Assembly: GCF_014195635.1 (NCBI RefSeq)
Contig: NZ_JACICC010000008.1
Span: forward strand, 86,449 to 150,448
Reading direction: 5' to 3'
Length of the DNA stretch: 64,000 bases
Origin: Pseudochelatococcus contaminans
GTDB lineage: Bacteria; Pseudomonadota; Alphaproteobacteria; Rhizobiales; Beijerinckiaceae
The position numbers were made by a program, and so were the translations under genes. The notes under the pieces are model-generated. The model was not told where the DNA came from and ran no database searches. It was given only the letters and a program-made list of their open reading frames with translations. Below, one piece after another: positions 63,741-64,000 of this stretch. How positions within the stretch are numbered: the stretch's first letter is position 1; each line of letters opens with the position of its first letter.

Positions 63741-64000
63741 TGGCGTCCTCCCGGTGGATCGAGAGGAAGTCCAGGCATCGTGGAGCCGGCGGAAACGGAA
63801 GAGCCGGCGCGGTCGTGCGTTTCCGTGCGAACCGACTTGACTGGCTCGATCAGCGCGCTCTTCTTCGTCGTTACGCTGAGGCTTCTGGCAGCGTCGCGGA
63901 TGAGGTTGTCGTTTTTCCAGGTTTCGTGAATCGGCGTGAGAGCGGACATGAGTCCGAACAATGGCTTGCGCGCATAGATGTGGTTCCATGTTTGTGAACT
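63737..64000 (-). CDS. partial ORF cut by the window end (unidentified; possibly a replication initiator)
   Basis: The reading frame is open through the right edge, so at least the last 87 residues are seen: TWNHIYARKPLFGLMSALTP, then HETWKNDNLIRDAARSLSV, and a low-complexity tail ending in PPGGRQ. The stop overlaps parA by ATGA, so it is the upstream gene of the same operon. In similar islands a RepA-type initiator precedes parA; the piece seen is too short to confirm. Confidence 0.5.
   Translation of the reverse strand, partial: SSQTWNHIYARKPLFGLMSALTPIHETWKNDNLIRDAARSLSVTTKKSALIEPVKSVRTETHDRAGSSVSAGSTMPGLPLDPPGGRQ

Noticed and set aside
1..64000. CRISPR arrays, insertion sequences, rRNA operons, integrase gene
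   Set aside because: No spaced repeat arrays, transposase or integrase motifs, or rRNA sequences were seen on either strand.

Overview
The window is a stretch of alphaproteobacterial chromosome, most likely of the order Hyphomicrobiales (Rhizobiales), with an integrated conjugative element on its right half. Indicators are the recA-alaS neighbourhood, the cysG-DUF2849-cysI-cysH-DUF934-cysD-cysNC operon, the suf operon with an extra cysteine desulfurase and a SufT-like gene, an alphaproteobacterial LexA box (GTTC-N7-GTTC) before recA, and a trb/tra module of the rhizobial-island type (DUF2274, DUF736, DUF2840, DUF3363 relaxase). No species name can be justified from the sequence alone.

Core part, 1 to about 32,900. 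Positions 185-8,022 (all minus strand) hold recA, alaS, fabD, fabG, acpP and fabF; a 5-bp tandem repeat sits on the fabG stop codon. Positions 8,251-15,964 (minus) are an assimilatory sulfate reduction operon (siroheme synthase, sulfite reductase, APS/PAPS reductase, ATP sulfurylase with fused APS kinase) ended by a hairpin terminator. Positions 16,300-20,477 (minus) are the sulfate ABC importer (sbp, cysT, cysW, cysA). Divergent from sbp, on the plus strand, lies a very recognisable SAM-II riboswitch (about 20,822-20,877), with no methionine gene after it, only a 63-codon Cys-rich ORF and an 76-codon ORF. Then follow a lipid A acyltransferase, a DUF1223 protein, and the Fe-S assembly operon (cysteine desulfurase, sufB, sufC, sufD, sufS, sufT, sufA, all minus) with a divergent alpha/beta hydrolase. 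Sulfur uptake, reduction to sulfide, and cysteine sulfur mobilisation into Fe-S clusters are thus encoded side by side.

Boundary, 32,400-32,970. A degenerate tRNA-Leu-like sequence is followed by a tRNA-Leu(UAA) gene interrupted by a 213-nt group I intron at the same anticodon position (after U34) as in cyanobacteria and plastids. A fragment resembling the 3' end of a tRNA follows and may be an attachment-site remnant.

Element, about 32,970 to beyond 64,000. Cargo (33,165-45,046): a class III nucleotide cyclase, two EmrAB-like efflux modules (the second pump gene is frameshifted), three paralogous TetR regulators, a LysR regulator, a miniature adaptor-like protein and an orphan Ser/Thr kinase. 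Six copies of GGTA-N8-TACC lie in the promoter regions of the TetR genes, both adaptor genes and the kinase gene, suggesting one shared regulon. Transfer module (45,198-63,740, all minus): parA, DNA methyltransferase, RHH protein, DUF2840, TraF-like peptidase, DUF736, lytic transglycosylase, relaxase, TraG coupling protein, RHH protein, trbBCDEJ-(K)-LFGI and DUF2274. The relaxase carries an exact in-frame 264-bp tandem duplication and traF an exact in-frame 33-bp one. No integrase, CRISPR array, insertion sequence or rRNA was seen.
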